Shown one piece after another: positions 26,051 through 35,536 of a stretch of DNA of 64,000 nucleotides (positions within the stretch are counted from its first letter, which is position 1; every line of letters starts with the position of its first letter). Both the position numbers and the translations under genes were made by a program. The stretch lies in contig JANQJU010000100.1 of NCBI GenBank assembly GCA_028281495.1, positions 124,001 to 188,000 of the forward strand, in the 5' to 3' direction. A model generated the notes under the pieces. That model did not search any database. It saw only the letters and a program-made list of their open reading frames with translations, and was not told where the DNA came from. Origin of the DNA: SAR324 cluster bacterium. GTDB taxonomy: Bacteria > SAR324 > NAC60-12.

Positions 26051-27736
26051 CTAGAAGGATCGGTTGGTTTCTTGGCGAAGCTGGGCGCTGTGCTGCCGAG
26101 AGGTGAGGTACAATGAGAACAGATGGGTCACACTCTTAACGACATCCTTTAAAGCCATCTTTGATTCTCCATGTGCTCGTGCCGGTAGCGTGATGGGGAT
26201 TTCTCCCACCTGACATCCGTGCAGGTGCAACAAAAACAAGCTTTCAAAGAAAAAAGAATAGCTTGATGAGGTCACTCGATTGAAAATATGCCGAGGGATG
26301 TTTTCCAAGCGATACAAACGGTAGGCATTTTTGGAATCGAAAGGCAGTTGTAAGAAGTTCTTTGTCATGAAATGTCCCACATGGGTCATGAATTTTCGAT
26401 GAGGGGACCACCCCTCTAAACTGTTTTCCTGAAGAAATCGGGAACCCACCACAATGTCAAAATTCTTTGCTTTTTCGATGAACGTGGGAATGGCTTCAGG
26501 CCGATGGGTGAAATCGCAATCCATTGTAATCAAGCTGGAGTAGCCTTTGTTATAAGCCCAATTGACTCCAGTGAGGTGTGCGCTGCCAATGCCTTCTTTG
26601 CCTTTCCGATGGATCACAAAGATGTTCGGATGAGTCAATGCCAATTGGTCTAAGATGTCGCCCGTGCCATCGGGAGAATGGTCGTCTAAAAACAAGATAT
26701 CCAAATTCAAGGAGAGCGCCATCAGTTGTTTCGCCAATGGAGTGACGTTGTCACGCTCGTTATAGGTAGGGATGAACACCAAGATTTTATGACGAAACGC
26801 TAACTCTTCTTGCAAGATTTGCCGGACCATCGTGGGAAAATCAAACAAGGGCTGCCATTCGGTTTGGGCTTTGAGTTTATCTGGTTGCCCGATCAACACC
26901 CGCTGCTTCTTGCTGAGTAAGGAAGGATCTTCCTTAACATATTTTTTCCAATCGAGTCCCATCGCAGCAAACGCTTCTGCCACAAAATCTTTCACAGTAT
27001 GGGGTTGTCCGGTGGCAATGATGAATTCGTCCGGTTGCGGCTGTTGGAGGATGCGGTACATGGCATCTACAAAATCGGGAGCGAACCCCCAATCCACTTT
27101 AGCTTTGAGATTCCCCAATACGAGTTGATCGCGTTTGCCTTCCTTAATATCCAGCACGTTTTGGATAATTTTTTTGGTCAAAAATTTGGAATGCTTGAAC
27201 CGCGATTCATGATTGTAAAGAATGCCAATGGATACAAACAAGCCGTACTGATCCCGATAAAAACGGCAGGTGAACACTGCTGTGGCTTTGGTGATGCCAT
27301 AGATGCAAGTGGGAGAAATCACGGTTTTTTCGTTTTGAACGTGACGCTTAGGGTGTCCAAAAATGTGAGAAGAGGCGGCATAAAAAAATCGCGATTGGGG
27401 CGAATGCAAGCGGATGGCTTCCAGAAAATTCACTACGGCGCTCACGTGGGTCTCGTAACTTTTTTCGAACAACGGGCGGGGTTCCGGAAGGTGGTTTTCA
27501 GACGAATGATGGAAGGCCGCAACATAGTAGATTTCATCAGGTTGTGTTTGCTGGATCACCTCACAAACCTGTTCAAAGTGGTTGATGTCGATTGGGGTTT
27601 TCCAAGAAATTTCTCGGCATCGCACCGCATTCTTGGCAATTCCAAGAATGCGGTAGTTTCGCTGCTCCAGCGCTTCAAACAAGTAGCGGCCGTCTTGGCC
27701 GTGGCATCCAACAATCAGAGCGGTTTTCTCGGACAT
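26051..27736 (-). CDS. Fusion of a GDP-mannose-dehydratase-like SDR and a DPM1-type glycosyltransferase
   Basis: 561 residues from MSEKTALIVG at 27736; longer starts would overlap the upstream gene. Residues 1-~325 are an extended SDR related to GDP-mannose 4,6-dehydratase: ALIVGCHGQDGRYLFEAL (NAD site), YYVAAFHHSSEN, YAASSHIFG, and the Tyr-x3-Lys pair in CIYGITKATAV, plus ESRFKHSKFLTKKI typical of that family. From ~330 a GT2 domain follows (ILVFIPTYNERDNVTPLAKQ; LDDHSPDGTGDILDQL; DCDFTHRPEAIP), the catalytic part of polyprenyl-phosphate mannose/glucose synthases. The fusion links sugar-nucleotide modification and transfer to a lipid carrier in one chain. It has no C-terminal membrane helices. 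Confidence 0.88.
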   Translation of the reverse strand: MSEKTALIVGCHGQDGRYLFEALEQRNYRILGIAKNAVRCREISWKTPIDINHFEQVCEVIQQTQPDEIYYVAAFHHSSENHLPEPRPLFEKSYETHVSAVVNFLEAIRLHSPQSRFFYAASSHIFGHPKRHVQNEKTVISPTCIYGITKATAVFTCRFYRDQYGLFVSIGILYNHESRFKHSKFLTKKIIQNVLDIKEGKRDQLVLGNLKAKVDWGFAPDFVDAMYRILQQPQPDEFIIATGQPHTVKDFVAEAFAAMGLDWKKYVKEDPSLLSKKQRVLIGQPDKLKAQTEWQPLFDFPTMVRQILQEELAFRHKILVFIPTYNERDNVTPLAKQLMALSLNLDILFLDDHSPDGTGDILDQLALTHPNIFVIHRKGKEGIGSAHLTGVNWAYNKGYSSLITMDCDFTHRPEAIPTFIEKAKNFDIVVGSRFLQENSLEGWSPHRKFMTHVGHFMTKNFLQLPFDSKNAYRLYRLENIPRHIFNRVTSSSYSFFFESLFLLHLHGCQVGEIPITLPARAHGESKMALKDVVKSVTHLFSLYLTSRQHSAQLRQETNRSF

Positions 27737-27755
27737 GGCAGTCAAGGTTGGTCTC

Positions 27756-28454
27756 TCAATCGGTTCGGTTTGCATTGACATAAGAAAGGACTTCCCACGC
27801 ATCGGGGGCATCTTCGGGAGGGTTGATTGGAACTTGGGTATCGTCGGTGCCTTCGAAAACGGAAGCCGACCCCAATTTCTGTTTGAGTTCGCCCAAAGGA
27901 ACACCGTTCCTGGCTCCGACTTCCACGATGCCAGTACGGTCTAACTGTTTCAGAACGGTATGAGCATTATATTGCACATCCACGTAACCGTATTGGGTCG
28001 TTTCGCTCACAAATACGGTACGATCATTCAGAAGGTCATGCAATGCTCCGATCATTTTACCAGCTCCAAACATCGGCCCCAATCGCACGATCAAACTTTG
28101 TTCTGGATCGGCGATGAGTTCACAAGCCCGACGGTTGCGACCATATACGGTGTCCAATTGGGAGCGGGCGGAGATACTACTCACGAGAACAAATTTTTTG
28201 CCAGCAGCTAAGTTTTTGATGTGGTGGGTTTTTTCCACGGATTCCAGGAAATCCACCTCTGGATTTTTCTTGGCAAAAAATCGTTTTGCTGGATTGGCGG
28301 TGTGAATCACGATATCGGCGGAATGCAGCAATGAGCCGATATCATCGCCTCGGTGGATGCGAATCAAGTCGAATTGGTTCTGTTGTTCCACGGCATCGCA
28401 AAGCGCCTGTCCAACAAAACCTTTGGCTCCGACTATGGCTATTGTTTGGGTCAT
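27756..28454 (-). CDS. NAD-dependent sugar epimerase/dehydratase-like SDR
   Basis: 232 residues from MTQTIAIVGAKGFVGQALCD, an ATG; a TTG ten codons upstream is less likely. The Rossmann glycine motif GAKGFVGQ is near residue 9, IVIHTANPAK follows, and VYGRNRRACEL holds the Tyr-x3-Arg version of the active site, where the Lys normally seen is replaced by Arg. The protein is short for an extended SDR (usually ~300+ residues) and its substrate domain is reduced. It stands in the surface-sugar cassette between the cupin and the SDR-glycosyltransferase fusion and presumably modifies the same nucleotide sugar, as a reductase or epimerase. Confidence 0.8.
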   Translation of the reverse strand: MTQTIAIVGAKGFVGQALCDAVEQQNQFDLIRIHRGDDIGSLLHSADIVIHTANPAKRFFAKKNPEVDFLESVEKTHHIKNLAAGKKFVLVSSISARSQLDTVYGRNRRACELIADPEQSLIVRLGPMFGAGKMIGALHDLLNDRTVFVSETTQYGYVDVQYNAHTVLKQLDRTGIVEVGARNGVPLGELKQKLGSASVFEGTDDTQVPINPPEDAPDAWEVLSYVNANRTD

Positions 28455-28514
28455 CAGTGGTTTATCCGAATTGGTTTCAATCAAAGCATATAGGTAGGAT
28501 TGGGCCGCGAGGGG

Positions 28515-28961
28515 TTATTGAGTGATTTCTGGATGGTCTTCCACGTATTTTTGGTATTGATCGTCAAAAGGAATGAGCTGCTCTCGAACAATCGAGACAT
28601 CACAGTCGTCCCAAGGCTTGGTGAGCATGGAAACACAGGTTGCTACTGTCATCGCATGAAACGCATGAGACGTGCCTTGAGGAATGCGGAAGCAGGTGCC
28701 TTTGCTGGCGTGGATCACCAATTCTTCTTCGGTGTCCGGATCGCGAGTCACCAGAACTCCGGATCCATCCACAACGAGGAAATATTCCGTGAATTCGGGA
28801 TGTGAATGATTGCCCCGTACTTTCCCTGGTAAAAAATATAACAAATTGAATTCTTTGATAGGATCCGGTGGTACCCATGTGAAGATACCCCCACGGCCAT
28901 CTTTTACCGTGGTGATGTTGCAACTACTGGACAGTATCTCGATGTTTCCCACTTTCTGCAT
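28515..28961 (-). CDS. Cupin, sugar-nucleotide isomerase/epimerase-like (FdtA/WxcM type)
   Basis: 148 residues with one cupin barrel: PGKVRGNHSHPEFTEYFLVV (His-x-His and Glu of motif 1) and GTCFRIPQGTSHAFHAM (motif 2). Single-domain cupins of this length in sugar clusters are often dTDP-sugar 3,4-ketoisomerases or 3,5-epimerase-like proteins. The retained HxH and His residues would also suit a metal-binding cupin. GGGAG lies 8 bases upstream of the ATG. Its neighbours (C-methyltransferase upstream, SDR downstream) fit synthesis of a branched or methylated deoxysugar. The exact reaction is not determined. Confidence 0.75.
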   Translation of the reverse strand: MQKVGNIEILSSSCNITTVKDGRGGIFTWVPPDPIKEFNLLYFLPGKVRGNHSHPEFTEYFLVVDGSGVLVTRDPDTEEELVIHASKGTCFRIPQGTSHAFHAMTVATCVSMLTKPWDDCDVSIVREQLIPFDDQYQKYVEDHPEITQ

Positions 28962-29001
28962 GTTGACTCTCCCGAAAATTTTTTAGATCAATGGATTCCG
29001 T

Positions 29002-30279
29002 TTATCCTTTTCCCTGGACCTTTAAAAAGTGTGGTGTCGGTAATGGGAGGATGAGGTAGATTGTTTGACCCTTTGCTAAATACTTCTGAATTAAGGAAAT
29101 GAAAAACTCTTTATAATAATAAGGCAAAAGCAAAACATATTGCGGCAGTTTGGTCAAATATTGCTGCTCGTCGACAATCGGAATGTCAGAACCGGTTGTG
29201 ATAAGACCGATTTTTTTCTCGTTATTGTCCAGCACGCATTCGATTTGATCTTGAGACGCGCCTATGAATTGACAAATCATATTGCCTTTGGTGCTTGCAC
29301 CGAGTGCTACAATTTTCCCAATTTGATCCACTCCATGAGATACGAGTCCGCGAGTGACGTCTCGGATCAATCCAATCCGATCATTGAACCGAACCAAGGC
29401 CTCCGGAGTATTGATGCCTTTATCGAGTTCTTCTTTTTGTAGGGCCGTATAATGTTTACGGAAGTGCGTTTTGGGAAATCGATCTGCATTTTTCATGACA
29501 TACGCCCGAATAGATCCTCCATAGCAATCCACAATTTGTGCCTCGCAGATTTCCAACCCCACTTGCTTCATCAAAAATTCTAGGGAGTGCAATGAATAAT
29601 AGGCCACATGCTCATGCACAATGTTGTCGTAAATATTCGATTCCAGCATGGATCCCAGATAGGTCATTTGAATGCACCAGATCGTATCGTCATTCATCAC
29701 CTTTTTGACTTCTTCGCAAAATTCACGAGGGGTGCTGAGATGATAAAACATGGCGGTACTGAAGATGGCTTTGGGAGCGGGCAGGTTCAATTCCTCATAC
29801 ACAGACGCCGCAAATTTGCTCTGAATTTTGGTGTAATCGGGATCATCCAACACCGAAGGGATGCCGTGAGCCGCATCAATGTTGACCCTTGCCTTGACTG
29901 GTTTTTGAATCAGATTGAGCAAGGTGCCGTCATTCCCTCCGATATCAAGAATCACATCCTCTTCCGAAAAAGGAGCAATGGTTTCCATCGAGTGAACCAC
30001 GTCGGCTAAAATTTGCTTCATGGACGCCGTGGTGCCACTCACATAAGGATAGTGCTCCAAGACATAATCCAAGTTAGATTGAATCGACAACTGGGCCAAA
30101 CCGCAGTCGTCCTGGCTGCATCGACTTAAGTTCAGGCTCGTGCTCTGAAGAAACGAACGATAGTTCGCCTCCACACTGGGATACACGGCGGAAGGGTATT
30201 GGCTGCCTATGTGGACCAGATCTTCAGTGAGTGGGGCGTCGCAGGCGATGCATTGTTGTTTGGTAAAACTCGTAATCAT
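29002..30279 (-). CDS. Sugar C-methyltransferase (NovU/TylCIII-like)
   Basis: 425 residues from MITSFTKQQCIAC, chosen because AAGGAA lies five bases upstream. The N-terminus has a zinc-finger-like set of cysteines (CIACDAPLTED, then LSRCSQDDCGLAQL), the first domain of the deoxysugar C-methyltransferases. The SAM-binding core follows (EDVILDIGGNDGTLLNLI, ~residue 115). The C-terminal domain (YGGSIRAYVM; IVALGASTKGNMICQFI; DNNEKKIGLITTGSDIPI) is the putative zinc/NAD-like fold found in this family. Members methylate C-3 of keto-deoxysugar nucleotides. It is the first gene of the minus-strand sugar cassette that runs to 23169. Confidence 0.9.
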   Translation of the reverse strand: MITSFTKQQCIACDAPLTEDLVHIGSQYPSAVYPSVEANYRSFLQSTSLNLSRCSQDDCGLAQLSIQSNLDYVLEHYPYVSGTTASMKQILADVVHSMETIAPFSEEDVILDIGGNDGTLLNLIQKPVKARVNIDAAHGIPSVLDDPDYTKIQSKFAASVYEELNLPAPKAIFSTAMFYHLSTPREFCEEVKKVMNDDTIWCIQMTYLGSMLESNIYDNIVHEHVAYYSLHSLEFLMKQVGLEICEAQIVDCYGGSIRAYVMKNADRFPKTHFRKHYTALQKEELDKGINTPEALVRFNDRIGLIRDVTRGLVSHGVDQIGKIVALGASTKGNMICQFIGASQDQIECVLDNNEKKIGLITTGSDIPIVDEQQYLTKLPQYVLLLPYYYKEFFISLIQKYLAKGQTIYLILPLPTPHFLKVQGKG

Positions 30280-30535
30280 AAGTTCCTTTGCTCGCAAATG
30301 GGAAAACAATCACAAATCCATATAACCCCAGACCGATATGCAAAATTGGTTCAATTGGCAAGAAACGTGTTGAAGTTTAAAAAAATGGCTCAAGAAAGTT
30401 CTAAACTTACCGATAGGAAAAACTATCATGCCATTTTTGAATGAACCAGTAGATGGACTGGTGATGAACTGAGCAGGAACGGGCCATAGAGAGCTATGGC
30501 TCTAGTGGCATGCCACCAGATAGTTGCGAGGAATT

Positions 30536-30994
30536 ATGCAAAAAAAAACATTTTGGTTAGGGAGTTTGATGGCTCTGATCATCGTCGGATGTGCTGGAAC
30601 AGAAGCTTCGATAGGTGTCGACATAGAGACCAACACGGTCGGCGTGACTTTTGATAACTTGACAGCATGCTCCATCGATATCGCCGACGGAAACAGCACA
30701 ACGACCACAAACTGTGGCATCACGACTACCGCCACCGTGACGGCTGAGGAAGAAGATGGGCGCTGCAAAGCGACTGACGTGAAAGTTTCCTGGACTTATT
30801 CCTTTTCTGATGGGTCCACCCAAGATGTGGAAGTGGATTTTGGAGAGATTGATCGAGGGGATAGTGTATCGGAGACAATTTCGATCCGCTTTTCCAATTT
30901 CAATTTGTTGGAGACGGCGACGATCAACGCAGACGCAGATTTTGACTCAGATTGCGGAGGAAGTTTGACGGGTTTGGATGGTTCGTTCCTCTAA
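30536..30994 (+). CDS. Small secreted lipoprotein, unknown
   Basis: 152 residues, ATG preceded by GAGGAA. A lipoprotein signal is clear: KKTFWLGSLMALIIVGCAG with Cys at about 19. The mature part is Thr/Asp-rich and beta-like (TVGVTFDNLTACSIDIADG; VKVSWTYSFSDGSTQDVEVD) and carries Cys residues that could form disulfides. It resembles small immunoglobulin-like periplasmic or surface lipoproteins in composition, but no family is recognised. It stands alone between the sugar cassette and the tricorn gene. Confidence 0.75.
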   Translation: MQKKTFWLGSLMALIIVGCAGTEASIGVDIETNTVGVTFDNLTACSIDIADGNSTTTTNCGITTTATVTAEEEDGRCKATDVKVSWTYSFSDGSTQDVEVDFGEIDRGDSVSETISIRFSNFNLLETATINADADFDSDCGGSLTGLDGSFL

Positions 30995-31097
30995 ATTTTG
31001 AAAGGTAATTTGCCTAAACGTTGAGCTTGCTATTTTTTCTACACAGGTTAACGAAACTCCTTTGCTTGTTTGATGGTATCAATTGAGGGGAGTTTCT

Positions 31098-34000
31098 ATG
31101 GAGCATTCCGAGCATCCTAATGAAGGTTATTTTCGAAGTCCCACGGTGCATCAAGACCGTGTGGTGTTTGTGTGTGAGGACGATCTTTGGGCCGTGGCTC
31201 TTTCGGGTGGAAGGGCACAACGGCTGACCAATTCCCGTGGTGAGATCTCGCATCCTCACTTTTCTCCAGACGGTCAATGGTTGGCTTGTTGTGGACGCGA
31301 AGAAGGCGAAGACGATGTGTATGTTTTACCGGCTCAAGGAGGGCCGCTGATTCGGTTGACCTATATCAATACCTTCATGCGCATTGTGGGTTGGACGAGG
31401 GATGGGCAGCATATCATTTTTATGAGCGGCCACCAGGCGTTGCACGGGTTGGCCGACACTCGCCTCTATATGGTCCCGATGAAGGGGGGGCCTGTGTATT
31501 CCCTACCTTACGGTCCTGCTTATTTTATGGATCATGGCCCCCAAGGCAAAGGGGTAGTGATTGGTCGCAATACCTTGCAAAACTTTCGATGGAAACGATA
31601 TCGCGGTGGCACGATTGGAGAGATCTGGATTGATCTCAAAGGAAACGGCGAGTTTGATCGATTGATTCCAGAAGTATCAGGAAATCCGATTGCGCCTTTA
31701 TGGATTGGGGAACGCATCTATTTGGTTTCAGATCATGAAGGGATTGGCAACATCTATTCCTGCCAGCTGGATGGCACGGCCTTACGTCAAGAAACATTCC
31801 AAACAGATTTTTATGTACGTCACCCTTCAACAGACCGAAAAACTTTGGTTTACCATGCTGGAGGCGATCTATTTGCTTTGGATTTGGCATCCCATCAAGA
31901 GTGGAAGATTGAGATCCAATGGCATAGCCATCGGGTGCAATTGCAACGAAAGTTTTTTTATGGCGATCAATATTTAGAAGATATTGCCATTCATCCAGCG
32001 GGGCATTCTGTAGCAGTAGTCGCTCGCGGAAAAGTGTTTGCCATGTACCTCTGGGAACATGCCGTAATACAATACGGAGTTCGTGACGGCGTGAGATATC
32101 GAGAAGTTCGATGGTTGGCTGACGAGCGCTTGATTGCGATCACGGATGAAGCCAATGGTGCGGAAAAGTTGGGAGTGTTGGGGGCGAAAAACCCATCAAA
32201 AACCGAAAAGCTGTTGGATTTGCCCCCTGGACGAGTCCAAACGGTAGTGACCGCGCCTCATCGCAATCAACTCGTGTTTACCAACAGTCGGATGGAACTG
32301 TATTGGGTGGACATCGACAAAAAACGAATTGAGAAATTGGACTCCTCACCCATCCGAGAAATTTCGGATGTGGTGTTTTCGCCGGATGGCCATTGGATTG
32401 CGTATACTAAACACCTCACTTTGGAACTCACTGCCATTTTTCTCATCAATTTGGATGACCGAAAAGTGCATCAAGTGACCCAACCCGTGCGCTATGACTT
32501 TGCACCCGCGTTCGATCCAGAAGGACGTTATCTGTATTTTCTTTCCTCACGAACCTACAATCCAATCTCCGACACGGTGCAAATGGCTGCTGTGTTTCCA
32601 CGTTCTGTCAAACCCTATCTGATCACGCTTCGCCGAGATCTACCCAATCCGTTTATTCCCGAACCACAGGCCCCTGGAAAAACCGACGACGAGGAGCGAT
32701 CTGAAGCAGATGCAGAGCCGCCTTCCGATTCTACCTCGGAAACCACCCGGACGTCTGAGGATGCCACACGCATGTCTGTGGATGCCACTAACGAACAAGA
32801 GCAGACCAAAGGGTCGACCCACAAAAGTCGGGCAAACGGAAGCGCCGAGAGTAAAAAAACGTCTTCCCAACGGAAAAAAAAGAAAAATGCTTCGAAGGTG
32901 CCTCCTGCATTAGAAATTCATTTAGACGGCATCGAACAGCGAATTATCGAGTTCCCCGTGAGCGGAGGGCTGTTTCAACAGATTTTGGGGGTGCCCAATA
33001 AAGCCTTATTCACGGAATATCCTCTATTGGAAGACATGGTGGAAGACGATGAAGACGATGAAGAAGGCCTGCTCTTGGCTTATGATTTCGAGAAACACGA
33101 ATTGGAAGAATTGGCCGAGGAGGTTTCTTGGATGGATATCAACGCCTCCGCCCGGACCCTTTTATATGTGTCGGGGTCTATGGTTCGCGTGGTGGAGGCG
33201 GGCGTGCCTGTCACCGAAATCGGTGAGAGCAGCTACACGCCCAACCGTAAGACAGGATGGTTGGACCTGAGGCGGATTCGAGTCTCGGTCGATTATGCGT
33301 CCGAGTGGCGGCAGATGTTTGGCGAAGCCTGGCGACTGCAAAAAGAGTTTTTTTGGAGAGAAGACTTGGTGGGAGTGAACTGGGAACAAGTTTACAATCG
33401 CTACGCCCCTTTAGTTCGGCGGCTGGGGTCGCGTTCAGAGCTTTCTGATTTGATTTGGGAAATGCAAGGTGAACTGGGGACTTCGCATGCATTTGAGTAT
33501 GGAGGTGATTACCATCCATCTCCCGTGTATCGCATCGGGCGTTTGGGAGCCGATCTCGAATATGACAATCGCCGCCGACGATACGTATTCAAACGGATCT
33601 ACTGTGGCGATATGTGGCGACGGGGAGAACATTCGCCGCTTTGCGAAATCGGTGTGCAGGTGAAAGAAGGCGATGCGTTGCTTTCCATTGGAGGGATTCC
33701 TGTAGATCTCCAGACGCCTCCAGGGCAACTGCTGGTGCATCAAGCCGGACAAGATGTGATTCTTTCGATCAAGTCTCCAGGTCGCAAATCCAAGGAACGT
33801 TATGTGATGGTGAAAACCCTAGTAAACGATGAATTGGCCCGATATCGTGATTGGGTGAATACCAATCGCAAGCAGGTGGATGCAGCGACTCAAGGTCGTG
33901 TGGGATATATCCATATTCCCGATATGCAAGCTTGGGGAATTGCAGAGTTTCATCGAGGCTATCTGTCGCAAACCGATAAGGAGGGCATGATCATCGATGT

Positions 34001-34502
34001 GCGTTACAATTCGGGAGGCATGGTATCTCCCCTCATTCTAGAAAAGTTAGCACATCGGCATTTGGGCTATGACGTGCCCCGGTGGGGGGTCCCTGAAGCG
34101 TATCCCACCCATACCATCCGAGGGCATTTGCTGGTGATCGCAAACGAATTCACTGGCTCTGACGGCGATATGTTTTGCCACAGCTTTCGGACCCTAGAAC
34201 TGGGAAAAATCCTGGGCAAACGTACTTGGGGAGGAGTGATTGGAATTGACAGCCGTTACCGGTTGGTGGATGGCACTGTGACCACTCAACCTCAATTTTC
34301 TGCTTGGTTTCACGATGCAGGATGGTCGTTGGAAAATTATGGGGTCACGCCCGATATAGAAGTGGAATTTCCTCCACAAGCCTATGCTCAACAAGAAGAT
34401 CCACAATTGGAACGGGCAATTCAAGAGGTTCAGCGTCTTTTGGAGGAAGAACCATTTCCTCCATTGAATTTTGACCCGTTGGTTCGTCCAAATTCAGAAT
34501 AA
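31098..34502 (+). CDS. Tricorn-type protease with an acidic/basic low-complexity insert
   Basis: 1134 residues from the ATG at 31098 with GGGGAG upstream. Tricorn degrades oligopeptides released by the proteasome or other proteases. The order is: TolB-like beta-propeller with SPDGQWLAC repeats, a second propeller (SPDGHWIAYTKHL), a helical C1 domain, PDZ (~810-905) and an S41-type C2 catalytic domain. Catalytic candidates are His in ELGTSHAFEYGG (~794) and Ser in EFTGSDGDMFCH (~1017). An unusual ~80-residue insert (~527-606) between propeller parts is first acidic/Ser-Thr-rich, then Lys-rich. No signal peptide, so it is cytoplasmic. The gene stands alone. Confidence 0.93.
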   Translation: MEHSEHPNEGYFRSPTVHQDRVVFVCEDDLWAVALSGGRAQRLTNSRGEISHPHFSPDGQWLACCGREEGEDDVYVLPAQGGPLIRLTYINTFMRIVGWTRDGQHIIFMSGHQALHGLADTRLYMVPMKGGPVYSLPYGPAYFMDHGPQGKGVVIGRNTLQNFRWKRYRGGTIGEIWIDLKGNGEFDRLIPEVSGNPIAPLWIGERIYLVSDHEGIGNIYSCQLDGTALRQETFQTDFYVRHPSTDRKTLVYHAGGDLFALDLASHQEWKIEIQWHSHRVQLQRKFFYGDQYLEDIAIHPAGHSVAVVARGKVFAMYLWEHAVIQYGVRDGVRYREVRWLADERLIAITDEANGAEKLGVLGAKNPSKTEKLLDLPPGRVQTVVTAPHRNQLVFTNSRMELYWVDIDKKRIEKLDSSPIREISDVVFSPDGHWIAYTKHLTLELTAIFLINLDDRKVHQVTQPVRYDFAPAFDPEGRYLYFLSSRTYNPISDTVQMAAVFPRSVKPYLITLRRDLPNPFIPEPQAPGKTDDEERSEADAEPPSDSTSETTRTSEDATRMSVDATNEQEQTKGSTHKSRANGSAESKKTSSQRKKKKNASKVPPALEIHLDGIEQRIIEFPVSGGLFQQILGVPNKALFTEYPLLEDMVEDDEDDEEGLLLAYDFEKHELEELAEEVSWMDINASARTLLYVSGSMVRVVEAGVPVTEIGESSYTPNRKTGWLDLRRIRVSVDYASEWRQMFGEAWRLQKEFFWREDLVGVNWEQVYNRYAPLVRRLGSRSELSDLIWEMQGELGTSHAFEYGGDYHPSPVYRIGRLGADLEYDNRRRRYVFKRIYCGDMWRRGEHSPLCEIGVQVKEGDALLSIGGIPVDLQTPPGQLLVHQAGQDVILSIKSPGRKSKERYVMVKTLVNDELARYRDWVNTNRKQVDAATQGRVGYIHIPDMQAWGIAEFHRGYLSQTDKEGMIIDVRYNSGGMVSPLILEKLAHRHLGYDVPRWGVPEAYPTHTIRGHLLVIANEFTGSDGDMFCHSFRTLELGKILGKRTWGGVIGIDSRYRLVDGTVTTQPQFSAWFHDAGWSLENYGVTPDIEVEFPPQAYAQQEDPQLERAIQEVQRLLEEEPFPPLNFDPLVRPNSE

Positions 34503-34642
34503 ACCTCCCTGGTTTTTCCAGAGAATTGCCGAATTCCACTTGTTCAAGCCCCTGCAATGTTCTTATAATTCTAAAAGTGAGGGTCGTTTGCGGATGAGAG
34601 GCCTCATCTGCTTCTTATCAACTTTGCTTCAGGAGGGGAGTT

Positions 34643-35536
34643 ATGGAAAAGAAAATTCTTGTGCCATTGACGTTTGAAGATATCGGCAAGCGAGTCATTC
34701 AATTTGCTGATGAATGGGCGCAACGCACGGGGGCCAAATTGCACTTCATGCATGCGATCAACGTGTCCGACCGATTCTATGAAACGGAAGTGGAAAATGT
34801 ATTTGAAGAGAAAAACCAAGAGGTGATCACCAAACTCTTGGAACAACTGAATACGCTGGTAAACGATTGTGGCATTCGGTCTCCTTACGACTGTAAGATC
34901 CGTGTGGGGAAGCCCTATCAGCAAATCCTAGCCTATCAAGAGGAACTCAATGCCGATTTGATCCTCATGAATGCTTTGGATCATAATATTGTGGAGCGCA
35001 AACTGCTTGGACGCAATACCGATTATGTGCTGCATCATGCGCGCTGTCCGGTGTATGTGTTTAAGGAACCGAAACGTCCTTTCTCCAACAAGGTAATTGT
35101 GCCGCTTGGCAACATCTCGCTATACCGAGTCACGGATGCGGATCGTCATGTGGTTCGTTTTGCTGATGAGTGGGCAGAACGGAATAATGCGGAAATCTAT
35201 TTCATGCATGCGACTCGACTGACCGAACGTTCTTACTTTCCTGATATCGAGAACTTATTTGAGTCCAAAATTGGCATCGACGACGCGACTGAAAACCTGA
35301 CTCAAAAATTGATAGAATTTGTAGACTCTTTGGAAGTGAAATCTCATTACGAGTGTATTGTTCGATCCGGCAAGCCATACCATCAAATCATTGATCAACA
35401 ACAGGCACTCAATGCGGGATTGATCGTAATGTCCGCTCACGAACACACCACCTTAGGGCGAATCCTGATGGGCAGCACCACCGATTATGTGATGAATCAT
35501 GCCCGGTGTCCCATCTATGTCTACAAGTTCGTGTAA
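34643..35536 (+). CDS. Tandem universal stress protein (two Usp domains)
   Basis: 297 residues with AGGAGGGGAG before the ATG. Domain 1 (residues 1-~145) starts KKILVPLTFEDIGKRVIQFA and ends LLGRNTDYVLHHARCPVYV. Domain 2 (~150-297) starts NKVIVPLGNISLYRVTDADR and ends LMGSTTDYVMNHARCPIYV. The two halves are clear duplicates, as in UspE-type double proteins. Usp proteins bind ATP or nucleotides and help survival in stress and stationary phase. The glycine-rich ATP loop (G-R/S-N/T-T-D) is kept in both halves. It is a single gene downstream of tricorn. Confidence 0.9.
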   Translation: MEKKILVPLTFEDIGKRVIQFADEWAQRTGAKLHFMHAINVSDRFYETEVENVFEEKNQEVITKLLEQLNTLVNDCGIRSPYDCKIRVGKPYQQILAYQEELNADLILMNALDHNIVERKLLGRNTDYVLHHARCPVYVFKEPKRPFSNKVIVPLGNISLYRVTDADRHVVRFADEWAERNNAEIYFMHATRLTERSYFPDIENLFESKIGIDDATENLTQKLIEFVDSLEVKSHYECIVRSGKPYHQIIDQQQALNAGLIVMSAHEHTTLGRILMGSTTDYVMNHARCPIYVYKFV

